From Sphaerulina vaccinii (lineage: Eukaryota > Ascomycota > Dothideomycetes > Mycosphaerellales > Mycosphaerellaceae): a stretch of 64,000 bases of DNA. The stretch's first letter is position 1. The number at the start of each line of letters is the position of its first letter. Made by a program: the position numbers and the translations under genes. The stretch lies in the NCBI GenBank assembly GCA_022570795.1, contig JAKUDP010000006.1, positions 806,001 to 870,000 on the forward strand, written 5' to 3'. Under the pieces are notes generated by a model, which was not told the DNA's origin, did no database searches, and saw only the letters and a list, made by a program, of their open reading frames with translations. Shown in pieces: positions 41,124 through 52,209 of this stretch.

Positions 41124-44100
41124 TGTGTTCGAGGAAACCAGATCTTCACCAGAAAGTTGTAGATGGCCTTTTTTTGCACGATCAATCAATATCTCGTCAC
41201 TTCTGCTCCTACGATGCTCAGAAGTCCTCCACGATCGACCAGTCACATATATTGATGTTTGACGGGCAACGTCTTTGAATGTGGAGGTGAGGGCATATCG
41301 GTGTATATGCTGTTCGCCATATCGTTGCCACAAATTCTGCTACGTCCCGTGCTCCTCTTCGTGGTGTCCATGCTCGATATCCGCGGCATCTTGGAACACA
41401 AGAGCTAGTTCTTTGTGGTATGCGTTCGAGTGCGGAGTGAGCGAGTTGTCGAATAGCAGGCCGATCGCAGCTGCAAGCCTGAACTCTATTTGCGTGGAGT
41501 CATGTTCTGGAGAGAAGCCACACCAAGCCATACCGAGGAATAGCACGAGAGCACTGTTGAAAGCGGAGAATACCATCTTACCTCCATCTAGCTGAGCACT
41601 TGGCTTGACGGCACTGACCAAGCTGTCGTCCGTTACATCGCAGCTATTATGGGAACCCGGAACGCAGTCTCATTGGAGTCGTCCGCTTGGCACAAGCGGG
41701 AGCAACCGCCAACGCTATCGAATAAGCATGAGTGTAAGTCTACCACGCCGAGCCGAACACCTCCACTTTCACATGTGTCTCTTGATGGCTGTATAGCGTT
41801 AGACCTCCGACGACAGCTGCGTCAGTCTTGCTGGCTTCCGTTCTCGCGATCACTCAGTGACAGCTCACTCCATACGGCATTGCGCCCACTCGGTTGACTC
41901 GGTCTGGCTAGATCTCATTCAAAGCCAAAGTCTTCGTAGATGATGTTCCTTGAGCGTTGCAATATACTCATGTTTGGGACTGTCGTTGCTCGCAGCATCG
42001 CATGACTGTGGCCGTCTCTCCAATGGAGTAGCAAATGATAACACTGTATACCCCGCAACGTCGTTATTACAGCCAGCACATGGCTCGAACTGGTGTTGTT
42101 GACGAGTAGTGTATGAGATCTGCAACTCAATCATCTATCCAGTGCTGTGTGCTTTTCATACAATGGCTCGATCGTGGCCGAGTTGAACGTTGTCGTTATT
42201 GCGAGGCGGCTTAACCGCTATGGAAGTGAGAGTAGCCTTGAGTCACACTTATTGCAATGCTCATATTGATGCTGTCAGCACACACATAGGTGCCTTAGTC
42301 GCTGCATGCACTACGAGACCGACATCCAGCATGCCGATCAGCACGTGGTCGCCAAGATGGCCAACTAAGCAGAATGAGAAACATTCCAGTGAGCAATTTA
42401 TGCGGATTGCAAAGAGCCAGAACTGTAGGAAGCTGCAATGTAATCAGCCTTGAAGCCGATCGCGGTGACTCCGATATGTGTGAGCCCAGAGAATAGGACG
42501 CGCCGATTGATGCGATGCAGGGTTGCCTATGTGTGCCGTGAGGCCGGCTTCAGCCCTGCGAGGCTTGTCACTGACAGGTACCGATCGACGAGGCATCGTG
42601 CATGGGTCTGCAAACTCGCGCAACTCGTGCGCTTTGTGGGACTTGACATGTTCGGCCGTAGCAGGAGAACGAGAATAGGCTCATGCTATCTGTCTTTCTG
42701 GTGGCATGTATTCGAGGCTCAGCGATGCAGGGCATGGGTCCGAGTTGTATTCTGCCGTACTGCCGCGTATTCGCGATCGTGTGACTGTGTGCGCCCTGCG
42801 GTCTCTAGTGGTCTCTTGCAGCCTCGCTAATATGAGGGCTACTGGGGTCAGACTTAGCGTACAGCCTTTCCTGCAGGCTGTGGTTGCTGCCAAGAACAGT
42901 ATCCTTCCAATGAAACCGTATAGGCTCTATTTGCAATGTTGCAATGTTTCGTCGTAAAAGTGCCGGCGCAGTTTGTATGCCGTTTCAGCAAAGATAGTTC
43001 CTGGTGAAACTTATGCTCACGCAGGAGTCGAGCGCAGGAGGCTCATCAAAGCTGTGGTTCGACTCCTGTTGGTGCCCCAGGAGAATTACCTGTCAGCACC
43101 TTCTTGTGCCTGCCTGTCTGCAGGGCTTAGCGCTGTGGCACGGCTTGAGTCGTACTGGATCTGGTCATCAAAAGATACTATCTGGCAACACCTTCTCACG
43201 TGGAGAACAAAGAAGATGTGGCTGATGTCCGGCCATTCGTAAATAGTGAACACGAAGAAGACGACCTCCAGTCGCACGGCTCCTGCTGCCGAAGGGCTCA
43301 TGCAGCATACTCACTATCGTTACCTCACCTGGGTAGTAGAGATCGAGCTGGAGGTTTTCTGCGTCTGCGCCTCGTTCAGCCCCCACCCTTTGCATTCAGG
43401 GCAGGATTCAATCCTCCACATTGCAGCAGTTCCTGAAGTAGTAGTGCTCGAGGCTGCGCGAAAGATCTGGTGTCCCATGGCATGCAGGACCAGTAGGTGC
43501 CGGGCCATTGTCGTCCAATGTCAGCCGTGTTCATGCGCAGGTACCGGATTGTGCAGATGTGTGTGTTGTTGGTATAGTCCTCAGCTCGGGCGATCGGCTG
43601 AAGTCCTGCAAAGTGATGTCGGCAAGATACGCTCCAGCCAGTAGATGATCAAAGCACCAAAAGCGTGACCGGTGAGCTTCACGTCGCTGTCCAGCTTTGG
43701 AGTCCTTCATCTCGGCCAGAGTCACCATCTTCCTTTCCACATCTCTCTTCTTGCTGCGCATTCGGGAATAACGCTTTGCGCTGCAGCTAATTGCGCGCAT
43801 CTTGGAGTCACAAAGGTCATGCACGCAGCATGACTGTGCGCTCGCCAGTACACATTCGGCCTGCACGAACCGTCCCTCCCAGGCACCATTCCTGAATCCT
43901 GAGGTCCTGAGGACGCGGTTGCTGCCTATGGCGGCTCACTTTCATTCACTCTGCTTGGTCGTGGTACGGCTGCTGACTGGCCTAGTTGTTCCGATCGGTG
44001 TCTAAACACAGTTGACAGGTAAGTCACTCAGAAGTAAACAGTCTAGCGTCCTACGCTTCTTCTTGCCATGCTAGCGTCTTGTCACCTGGAAGCCTACCAC

Positions 44101-44614
44101 ATGCCTGCCGAATCCTCTTCACCTTCATCCTCTTCCGTATTAGCCTGGCTGCTGTCGGTGGCGATGAGCCTGCACAATGCTGGGTATTCGCAATGATCAA
44201 AGGCAATCATCTGTGTCACACTGGTTGGTACCCACAAGATGGAGGGCACTAGGTCTTTGTATAGGCGGATGAGTCCTTGCACCGCCCGTTACTGCTGGCG
44301 GAGCATAGACTCACTCGCTCGTACTGAGGCCGCTCTACCCTTCTGCCTGACCAGGCACTGCTGTAGGTTGGTGTCCAATGATGATGTCTCCTTGGAGGCC
44401 CTCACATATAACATACCCTCAATGCCCTCAATGATCTGCCATTCACATCCAACAGCAAGAACCACAACAGCATATCACCATACCAACGAACTCAAGAGAC
44501 TTCACTCAGCCTCCAAGAAGATCTGCAACCAAACAAGACCCAACCTTACTGCCAATCTTGACAGTCACCACGAAGAACTCCACACCAACAACAACATCAC
44601 CAACAACAACAATT
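41124..44614. other. sparse region without confident genes
   Basis: About 3.5 kb with only short frames. A 93-codon minus frame (41340-41621) has hydrophobic stretches (VFSAFNSALVLFLGMAW) and a His/Glu-rich end (DIEHGHHEEEHGT), and could hold a signal exon of the preceding surface protein. A minus region 43086-43866 has weak coding character (for example a hydrophobic VFFVFTIYEWPDISHIFFVL stretch) but no assembled gene. Frames at 42450-42830 and 44239-44892 look fortuitous. The region may be decayed genes or non-coding. Confidence 0.45.
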
Positions 44615-44812
44615 ATGATGTTCAACATGGCATTCGGCGACCCAAGCCCAAGAGATCCTCCAAACAGCTTCATTGCCTTCGATCCACAACCAAGAGATCC
44701 TCCAAACAGCAACCACTTCTCCACCATGGCTTCTTCTCAAAGTCGACTGTACCGCAGCGCTGGCCCCAAGAAGGACCCGCAGCCTCGAGACCCTCCAAAC
44801 AGCCGTTGCTAG
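44615..44812 (+). CDS. 65-residue protein with three DPxPRDPPNS repeats
   Basis: Starts at 44615 (MMFNMAFGD) after a CAACAACAAC-rich leader typical of fungal 5' UTRs, and stops at 44812. Three decapeptides are nearly identical: residues 9-18 DPSPRDPPNS, 23-32 DPQPRDPPNS and 54-63 DPQPRDPPNS. In DNA these are 44639-44668, 44681-44710 and 44774-44803; the first two share 20 identical bases. The third differs at several wobble positions while keeping the peptide, which argues for protein-level selection. It ends with RC. No signal peptide. Unknown function; a Pro-rich binding motif or a scaffold is speculation. It could still be non-coding; an in-frame ATG at 44558 would extend the N-terminus. 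Confidence 0.5.
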   Translation: MMFNMAFGDPSPRDPPNSFIAFDPQPRDPPNSNHFSTMASSQSRLYRSAGPKKDPQPRDPPNSRC

Positions 44813-45477
44813 TCAGTCAAACAATACTGCTGAGAGTGACGGCTGGGCCGCTGGAACATCACTCTTCTGGCTCATCGAGGCTTCTTATATAAGAAATTCG
44901 AATGGGCTGCCTGATCATCACCGGTGACTGGATCAGGCCTCCGAAACCAACAATAACTGGAAACGGCTGAGATGTCTACTGCTGTGCCGCATGCCTTCCT
45001 TTGCGGCGGCACGACTCATCATCAACAACAACATTCATTGGCATCTCAGCAGGCAGGCACAACCTCGAGGTCCTCTGGCAAGGCCTCACTTTTATGGAGC
45101 GGGCGTTATCGCAGAGGAATAGTCTCACGACTCACTGTTATTTTACTGGATCACAAAGCATAGCAAGCGACGGATGGGATAGACGATTGAAGCGTTCTTG
45201 CGGAGGAATCATTACTGAGTGAGGTCTATTTCCAGTTCTCCAACATTGCAACGGAGTTTGGGCATAGACGGGCATCGCTAATTCTCGCATCAAGTGCTGG
45301 TGGAGAAAAATGGCAGGCGGCTCATAGGCTGCTACATTTCGAAGTGATTGTACTTCGTAGACTTTATTTGTCGTTCACACGACCACAATTCGAAGCGTTT
45401 CTACTCTCGATCTCTACTTCCAACTGCTCTCATGACTTCACAAATGTTGACTCACATCAAACACTCACAACAACAAC
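44813..45477. other. intergenic region
   Basis: About 660 bp between two small frames. A TGACTCA motif occurs at 45448-45454, followed by a CAACAACAAC leader directly before the next ATG. No other support for genes. Confidence 0.4.
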
Positions 45478-45726
45478 ATGAAGTCACGCCGCCAGTATCA
45501 ACACGGTAGGCAAAGGATGACACCCATCTGCAGGGACATGAAGTCCTTCCGCAGCGACCTTCTGTCATGCATGTCACGAGCCTCAATCCTACAAACCAAG
45601 CACCATCATAGTCCTCAGTGGTCGGCCTGTGAAGGCCGCCTGCGCACAGACGAGTGGCAAATGCAAGAACGAGCCGCGCAAGTGAAGAGTGACCAGGATC
45701 AGCCCTGTAGTGCAACCGACAAGTGA
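45478..45726 (+). CDS. small hypothetical protein
   Basis: 82 residues (MKSRRQYQHGRQRMTP...CSATDK). The ATG follows an ACTCACAACAACAACATG leader like those of expressed fungal genes. The protein is basic at the N-terminus, has four cysteines and a Gln/Asp/Lys-rich C-terminus (QMQERAAQVKSDQDQPC), no signal peptide and no known domain. A TGACTCA motif lies 24 bp upstream. Opposite-strand frames of similar length exist, so coding status is uncertain. Confidence 0.35.
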   Translation: MKSRRQYQHGRQRMTPICRDMKSFRSDLLSCMSRASILQTKHHHSPQWSACEGRLRTDEWQMQERAAQVKSDQDQPCSATDK

Positions 45727-45921
45727 AGTGTCAGGATTTTGAGGCCGCCATGTTCGGTGCCTGGCAAGGTCGGGTCATTAGATTTCCCGCTAAGCCGGTT
45801 AGAGCTCCGAGTTTTGAGGCTTGCACACGAAGGATTTCTTGGGATGGGTAGGGTAGAATGATGTATTGTTAGGGTATCGTACACTGTGTGGAGTATACAG
45901 TATGCTTTACAGGTTACAGAT

Positions 45922-47775
45922 CTAGTAGTCGCTGGTCAAAGGAGAAAACAATAATCCCTTCTCTCCCTTCCCGTTTCCGACGAGTGGGACGCCGAAGCTG
46001 TCGTCTTTACCTAACTGACACCATTCCCAAGTTCTACGATCTTCTGCTACGCCTAGCATATCTAGTTGACGTTTTGCAGCTGTGGGCATGAATGGTTGGA
46101 GCATGATACCTACGAGTCGAAGAGCTTCCGCAGCCATGTAGATGCTCCTGTCGATATCTTCTTCCAAAGCTTCGATAGATGTTCCAGCTCGTCGCAAGTC
46201 GTCAAGTTCTTGACCTGTGGTATCTGCCATTGCTGAACGTATCTGTGTGACGCGTGTCCAAGGCGATGTAGTCTGTACCATCACATTTGAGCCATAGACC
46301 ACTTTCATGATCCGTTGTAGAGCTTTGTTTGGCAGAAGTTGGTGCATCAGGTCGTCAACTCGACCTGGGGCGCTCTTCAAGTGGTCATACAAGGCTCGGA
46401 TACTTGGGTCTCGATTACTCAATACTGCGGGTTGGCCAGATCGCTCCGGATGCGCGTAACGTTTGACTGCACGCTCGACATCCCAGCCTTTGCCTCGCAT
46501 GATTCGCGCGAGGAGGTTTCCCAGACCACCTTGAAGTCCTTTCTTGTACTTCTCAATGATGAAGCTGTTGTCGTAATCTGCGTCGTCTGCTATGCCGCCT
46601 TCTTGTATCAAATACCACCGCAGTGGATCAATGCCAAAGCGTTCGAGAGCGAAGAATGGGTTGACTCCGTTGCCGCTGCTCTTGGCCATCTTCTGCTTAC
46701 CCAGTGTCCAGTGCGCGTGCGTAAGGACTTGCTTGTGAATCGGTAGATCGAGCGCCATCAAGAATGCAGGCCAGTAAATGCAATGGAAACGCACAATATC
46801 TTTGCCAACCACTTGCACATCAGGTGGGAAGCCTTGAGATGACTCTCGTCCTGGCGTGAAAGGATACCCCACGGCTGTCGCATAGTTGAGGAGAGCATCA
46901 AGCCACACGTAGATCGTCTGCGTGTCATCTGTAGGCACTGGTACGCCCCAAGAAAGTCGTTCTGCGGGACGAGAAATGGATAGGTCCTCGAGTCCAGCTC
47001 TGACCTGTGCCACGACCTCATCCATTCTCGACCTCGGAACAATGTAGTCTGGATTCTCTTCGTAGAACTTCAACAACTTCTCCTGAAAGTCACCCAGCCT
47101 AAAGTGATAGTTCGCCTCACTCGTCCACTCAACCTCTTTACCAGTCTCAATGCTCGCCATGATCTTCCTTCCAGTCGCAGGCTCCACAATCAAGTGGACC
47201 TGACTCTGAGGATAAAACGTCTCATCAGACACGCTATACCAGCCTTCATGTTTACTCTCGTAGATATGTCCTCGCTCTTCCAACATCTGCCAGGCATATT
47301 CCACGCCTTCCTTATGATGCTTATCCGTGGTCCTGATAAAGATATCATTGCTGATACCAACCTGACCAGCAAGAGTCCTGAATACTTCAGCTCCTTTGTC
47401 CACGAACTCTTGAGGCTCCATGTCTGCTTTCTGTGCTGCGCGCTGAAGTTTCATCCCATGCTCGTCTGTACCCGTGAGCAGTATTGCCTTCCTGCCTTTC
47501 AGAACTTGCCATCTCTTGAGCACATCTGCCAAGATCATGGTATACATATGTCCGACGTGGGGAGCGGCATTGACGTAGAAGATGGGAGTTGTGATATAGT
47601 ATGGCTTCTCCTTCTCATCTTGCTTTCCAGACGCGTTCGCGGTAGCCAGAGTCCGGATCCAGGGCTGCTGTGCAGCGATGCGGTGCTGGCAGATCCATTG
47701 TGGACGCCATCGACGCGTGATGAGAGATTGTAGTGGTGTCAGTCGCTGCGTGATGGCATGGGCGGAAGTACGCAT
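45922..47775 (-). CDS. MSM1: mitochondrial methionyl-tRNA synthetase
   Basis: Single exon, 617 residues. The first ~45 residues are Arg/Ser/Gln-rich without acidic residues (RLTPLQSLITRRWRP), a mitochondrial presequence. Class I motifs: HIGH variant H73-V-G-H76 in NAAPHVGHMYTM and KMSKS variant KMAKS at 362-366 (GKQKMAKSSGNGVNPF). YITTPIFYVN, TGTDEHGMKLQRAA and YVWLDALLNYATAVGYP are methionyl-enzyme hallmarks. It charges mitochondrial initiator and elongator tRNA-Met. Length fits MSM1 proteins (about 575-620). It shares a 216-bp divergent promoter with the F-box gene. Single exon confirmed by an uninterrupted frame. Confidence 0.96.
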   Translation of the reverse strand: MRTSAHAITQRLTPLQSLITRRWRPQWICQHRIAAQQPWIRTLATANASGKQDEKEKPYYITTPIFYVNAAPHVGHMYTMILADVLKRWQVLKGRKAILLTGTDEHGMKLQRAAQKADMEPQEFVDKGAEVFRTLAGQVGISNDIFIRTTDKHHKEGVEYAWQMLEERGHIYESKHEGWYSVSDETFYPQSQVHLIVEPATGRKIMASIETGKEVEWTSEANYHFRLGDFQEKLLKFYEENPDYIVPRSRMDEVVAQVRAGLEDLSISRPAERLSWGVPVPTDDTQTIYVWLDALLNYATAVGYPFTPGRESSQGFPPDVQVVGKDIVRFHCIYWPAFLMALDLPIHKQVLTHAHWTLGKQKMAKSSGNGVNPFFALERFGIDPLRWYLIQEGGIADDADYDNSFIIEKYKKGLQGGLGNLLARIMRGKGWDVERAVKRYAHPERSGQPAVLSNRDPSIRALYDHLKSAPGRVDDLMHQLLPNKALQRIMKVVYGSNVMVQTTSPWTRVTQIRSAMADTTGQELDDLRRAGTSIEALEEDIDRSIYMAAEALRLVGIMLQPFMPTAAKRQLDMLGVAEDRRTWEWCQLGKDDSFGVPLVGNGKGEKGLLFSPLTSDY

Positions 47776-47991
47776 CGCGACGATATGTCAATTCAGTTCA
47801 CTTGTTGCTCGCAGAAACGGAAGGAGCTCAAGCTCGAAGCTTTGGCTCCGATGCCGGCTATACAGCTACAGCTACTCCCCGGCGATGACCACTCTTGTAC
47901 AACGATACACGTCCACAGCAGACAATAGACGGACCCTAGAAGACCGGAGTGTGAAAGAACCAACGCAAGCTACATACACACCACGAGAATA
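47776..47991. promoter_or_regulatory. divergent promoter, MSM1 / F-box protein
   Basis: 216 bp between opposite ATGs must serve both genes. No named site recognised. Confidence 0.5.
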
Positions 47992-48667
47992 ATGCCTTTG
48001 CCAATCCTGCCAGAAGAACTCCTCCTCCACATCTTCACTTTCATCGAACCGAGCAACCTCTGGCTATCAACACGCCTGTGTTCCAAGACCTTCAACCGTA
48101 TTATAGTGTCACATCTCCAGACTTCCATACTTCCTCACTTCAAGATTAGCATAAGCTACAATCTCAGTGGTCAAAGATGGTAGGACGTCCGAACAAACCT
48201 CTCTCTTGCCTCACGAGATGTGCTGTGCTAATGCTTGTGGTATCAGGTACGACGTCCGAACACGAGTCTTTCTCTCTTACATCTCCCTCGTCGAAGAATA
48301 CGATGATCCGCAGTACGCTACGTTTGGCAATTTCGAAGTCCATCCCGAACCTTATACCAATCGAGCCATTGAGAAATGGAAGACACATCTCGCGCCCTAC
48401 GGCTACTTCGATCCGGAGAGAACAAGGGAGTGGACTGTCCAGCTGAGAATTGGAAATCCGAGACTCTGTGATATGTTTCAACTCTCCTTGTCCAGGACGG
48501 TATTGACTGAAGAAGGCGCTGTATGTGATTGGAGAGAGCTTTTGACGGCGTATTTTCATGAGGTTGCAAAGTCCAGTGAGGGCAATGTTGTTGGTGGTGT
48601 CAGTGAGTTGACGACGCCTGCAGCTCTGCATGCTGCTGCAATTAGCTATGTACGTGGGACGGGCTAG
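47992..48667 (+). CDS. F-box protein
   Basis: Two exons, 202 residues: start 47992, intron 48180-48246 (GTAGGA donor, GCTAATG branch, ATCAG acceptor), stop TAG at 48665-48667. The N-terminus LPEELLLHIFTFIEPSNLWL followed by STRLCSKTFNRII is an F-box. F-box proteins recruit substrates to Skp1-cullin ubiquitin ligases. The remaining ~140 residues have no recognised repeat or substrate domain (YGYFDPERTREWTVQLRIG). Such short F-box proteins are numerous in these fungi and mostly uncharacterised. The splice restores one continuous frame. Confidence 0.82.
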
Positions 48668-48890
48668 TGGATGTTTGCCGATTTTCTGCAGGCAGAAGAG
48701 GAAGTGGGATGGTGAAGTGAGACATGGCGTAGGTCTTGTGTTGCACGAGTCTGTAAATCGAGGGTGCTATTTGTAGCTTGCGCGCACTATCTATAGTATG
48801 ACTTTTTCAGCTGTGCGTACAGTAGGGGTTCCTTTTCACACCGTACACCTTTGCGGAGTCTATTTGTAAATTGACAAGCTTATGCATGCT

Positions 48891-50139
48891 CTACGACTGC
48901 AATTCCTTTGGAAGTGTTGCGACTTTGTCATCGAACAGCTTCTCAGCTTGCTTCCACACTCGCACGTTCTTGCGGTCGTTCAGTCCAAGAAGACTGGGCA
49001 GGAGAGCTGAGCTGAAGGCCTCTGACGCTTCACGTGGCAGCAAAGATGGTAGGTGGTCGATGCTGATGACACTGAGTGGCAGATCGTTGGCTTCTGCAGA
49101 TAGCTTGACCGGCACAGTTGGCTTGTCGAACGTAGTGTTGATGTCGTAGATCGGAATAGGATTGTGTGGATTGGTCGTATCGCAGGACACATCACAAACC
49201 ACACTCAACTTGCGGTCCGGCGAAGCAAGCGATGGAGCGTCAATGAAAGGTGGAATCTTGGCCGAAAGGTATATGCAGTTGACAAACACATCTGACTCGA
49301 TAATTTCCTGGTATGGACCTGGCTTGGCCTTGGTCTCGTCAATATCCCACTTGATGATATCTTCGACACCGGCTTTGATGGCGAGGTCCACGGCACCGCG
49401 TCCGCAACGACCGAGCGCGCCAATAACGAGCACTCGTGGGAGACGTCCTGCCTTGGCTTTGCCGGCTTCAATGTGCTTCTTCACGTCGTCAATGAGGAGG
49501 CCTTCGTTCTCGTATGGAGTCACACCTGGTAGTGGGGAGTCCTTGCCGTGGACGAGTTGATGTGACCAGGCCATGAGAGCGAGAGCTGCACCAGCGAATC
49601 CGGCGTGCTAGGTTCATTTAGTATCAGAGTCGGAGCTGAAAGTGATGTTGGAGACATACGTAGCCAAAAGCAGCAACACGTCTCCCATTCTCATCTTCCA
49701 AGAACTCCAGATCGAGCAATGTCCCCTTACCCTTCGGGAATCTGCTGAGTACCTTCTCCCAGCCGCCTTGGTTCTTGTAGCAATGTGCGAATTGGACGTG
49801 CTATCATAATGTATCAGCGGTAAATCCTTGACTTGGACTTGCTTGGAGCCGGGCAAACTAATCAGAACATACTGTGTGCTTCAGAGGGAAATCTTCCTCA
49901 GGCAGTTCTTTCAATCCGACGATGATATGTTCTTTTGGTGCCTCCACCCAAGATCCAGTGGGCACTAGAGTCGCACCAGTACCCTCATATTCCTCATCTG
50001 GGAAGATGCTCAATGGCGAGCGCTCGACATTGACTGTGTATCCCGCATCGACGAGCTTCTTGGCAATTGTCGGTGTGATCGCCGAACGATGTTCTAATGC
50101 CTTCTTCTCGGCGCGGACGTGGAGAGTTGTGCCTGACAT
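48891..50139 (-). CDS. LYS1: saccharopine dehydrogenase, NAD+, L-lysine-forming
   Basis: Three exons, 374 residues: start 50139 (MSGTTLHVRAEKKALEHRS), introns 49801-49872 (GTATGT...GATAG) and 49608-49659 (GTATGT...CTAG, CTAAA branch), stop TAG at 48891. It performs the last step of the alpha-aminoadipate pathway, splitting saccharopine to lysine and 2-oxoglutarate with NAD+. Family signatures are ERSAITP-like RSAITPTIAKKLVDAGY, HTHVQFAHCYKNQGGWEKVL across intron 1, the GYHAGFAGAALALMAW block across intron 2, the nucleotide loop RVLVIGALGRCGRGA and VCDVSCDTTNPHNPIP. Length is exactly that of yeast-type Lys1 (~373). Homocitrate synthase, the first step, is about 20 kb away. The enzyme is often peroxisomal in yeast; no clear PTS1 here (ends LQS). 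Confidence 0.95.
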
Positions 50140-50523
50140 CTTAAAAGGTTTGTGTGGTGTTGTGCTGTTGGAAAGGGACGGAAGTTGTGAGAGTTGAGGT
50201 CAAGTAATGTTTGGATATGCGTCACATCAACTTTTATGCCAAGTGTTGTGCAGGGATATCCAATGGCAGTCTAACCTTATTTGTAGTGCGGCGAGTTTAT
50301 CGGAGTTGTTTGAAGACCGTAGGAAAGCGAAGCGTGAGGCATTGAACGGAACTGAAGAGGACATGGTTGTGAGACTAGACAAATGTCTAGAGTACTGATT
50401 ATGAGCATCTGGAGTGCGAGGAAACTGCAAAATGTCCCAATGCAGGAAACTGTTTCCGAAACTTGACATTAAATGTATTTGTGCAAGCTGTTACTACCGC
50501 AATGCAAAGGCTGTAGACTGATA
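50140..50523. other. intergenic region between LYS1 and CYP51
   Basis: 384 bp separate the CYP51 stop and the LYS1 start (both minus), so this is the LYS1 promoter. I did not find a TGA(C/G)TCA site here. Confidence 0.45.
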
Positions 50524-52209
50524 CTAGTTCTTCTCCCTCCTCTCCCACTTCAGAACAGCAGGACTCAAAGGTCTCGAGAACAAACTGCTGTAATCTGTGT
50601 CCACCACACCCTTCTTACCATCCGGATTATAGAACTTGAAGTCCCGCAAACACGTCGCTGTAATCGTCTGCAACTGAACGTATGCGAACTGCTCTCCAAT
50701 GCATCGATGTCTCCCTGCACCAAAAGGCAAGTAAGGCGAAGCAGCTCCCTTGCTAACAAGTCCATAGCCATAATCTTCTTTCTCCTCGGCGACACCTTCG
50801 GTGACCATTCGCGGGACGAGATGAGCGTATTCCTCCTTAGGTGATTCGTCCCATCTGTGAGGTTCCCATAATAGAGGTTCGGGGAAATGATCGTCCATTC
50901 TACTCGTTGCGCCGGGGGCTGCGAGGAGGGAATGCGTTGTTGGGATAACGTAAGGTGTGCCTTCTATAGGCATTGGAGATTTGACTGCGCGCAGGATTGA
51001 ATGAATTGGGGCGTGAATGCGGAGAGTCTCCTTGACGACGTGGCCTAGAAGTGTGAGTTTCGCAAGGTTTTCGTAGCTGAGATCTTTAATCGTGCCGTCT
51101 GCGTTGACGCCAAGTACGTCTTTTTGTTCCTGGACGAGTTCGTCTTGAATGTCTGGTCGAGTCGCGAGACGGAGGAAGATCCATGAAGATGTTGATGAGG
51201 ACGAGTGCTGGCCAGCCATGAGGAGCGCAATCATCATGTGTGCGACTTCGCGATCTGGAATTGGCGTGCCATTCTTGTATTCGCAGTTCATCAGGTTCCA
51301 AATCATATCCTCTTCTCTGTTCTCCGACTTAGCATCGCCTGCCTCGCGTCTCTGCTTGATGATCGACATGTAGGTTTCCGCCATCTTTTTCTGCGCGTAG
51401 TCGCGTCTCCTGTTCTGTGGAAGAGGTGCCCATGGCAACATAAAGTTGATCGGTGTAAAGCCCATATCGAGGTAATGGTAGAGGTCGGCAAATGACGAGT
51501 CAAACTTGTCACGAACCTCCTTGCCTTGCAGAGATCGGCTGGCAGTATAGATCGTGAGTTCGGCCATAGCAGGTGGAAGGTCAACGGTGCCACTGGTCGA
51601 GGCGAATCGCTTGTGTGGGTTGTTCTTGGAGAAGAACTGACGCGTTTCCTCGGCGATCAAGGTGACATACGACTGCAAGGATGAAGAAGTGAGGCCGTAC
51701 TTGACGAACTGGCGATGTCATTAGCATTTCCCTTTATGCTCCTCTCGACACGGTGTTTATACCTTCTTCTGCTCCATGAGCTTCGAGTTGGGACAATCGT
51801 ACACAACATCCTTGCCAAAGACAGGAGTCGTAAGAGGGCTGTAGATCTCCTCTGCATTCACATCTCGCAGCTTTCCGTTCAAGATAAAGTCGTTGCCCTT
51901 CGTTCCCAAGCATACTGTCGTCTTCTTGCCCAGGAGAACAAACGTGAAGACGTCGCCATACTTCTCGCGACATTGGAAGAAGAACTTGTAAGGTTCCATG
52001 CCATACGAAATGGTGCTGCCAATGAAGGGAACATAGTGGAAGACGAGTGGCGGTTCACTCTTAGGTCCACGGAGGAGCAGCTGTCGCAAGACGTTCAGGA
52101 CCACGGAGAGAGTGAAGAAGATGGCGAGGCCAGAGAGGACGAGTTTCCATGTTGCTGTTTGGCCAAAGTGCGCGTCGAAGGTGGTGGCGACATCCTGGAG
52201 GAGGCCCAT
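50524..52209 (-). CDS. CYP51: sterol 14-alpha-demethylase, CYP51
   Basis: Two exons, 543 residues: start 52209 (MGLLQDVATTFDAHFGQTAT), intron 51709-51762 (GTATAA donor, GCTAATG branch, GCCAG acceptor), stop at 50524. It removes the 14-alpha-methyl of eburicol in ergosterol synthesis in the ER and is the azole fungicide target. An N-terminal membrane anchor (residues ~21-47) precedes the P450 fold. Seen: GQHSS of the I-helix (A314 G315), E376xxR379 and the haem loop FGAGRHRCIGEQ with C485. Residues V136 and Y137, and the YGY at 462-464 (Zymoseptoria Y459-Y461), match the wild-type state of the known azole-resistance hot spots; A382/I384 and S527 correspond to A379/I381 and S524. Composition and length (Z. 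tritici has 544) point to Mycosphaerellaceae. Confidence 0.97.

Noticed and set aside
42450..42830. 126-codon plus frame rich in Arg and Cys
   Set aside because: Composition unlike nearby genes, opposite-strand frame equally open, no motif.
43048..43075. GGTTCGACTCC sequence resembling a tRNA B box
   Set aside because: The flanking bases cannot form the T-stem, and no A box at the right distance was found.
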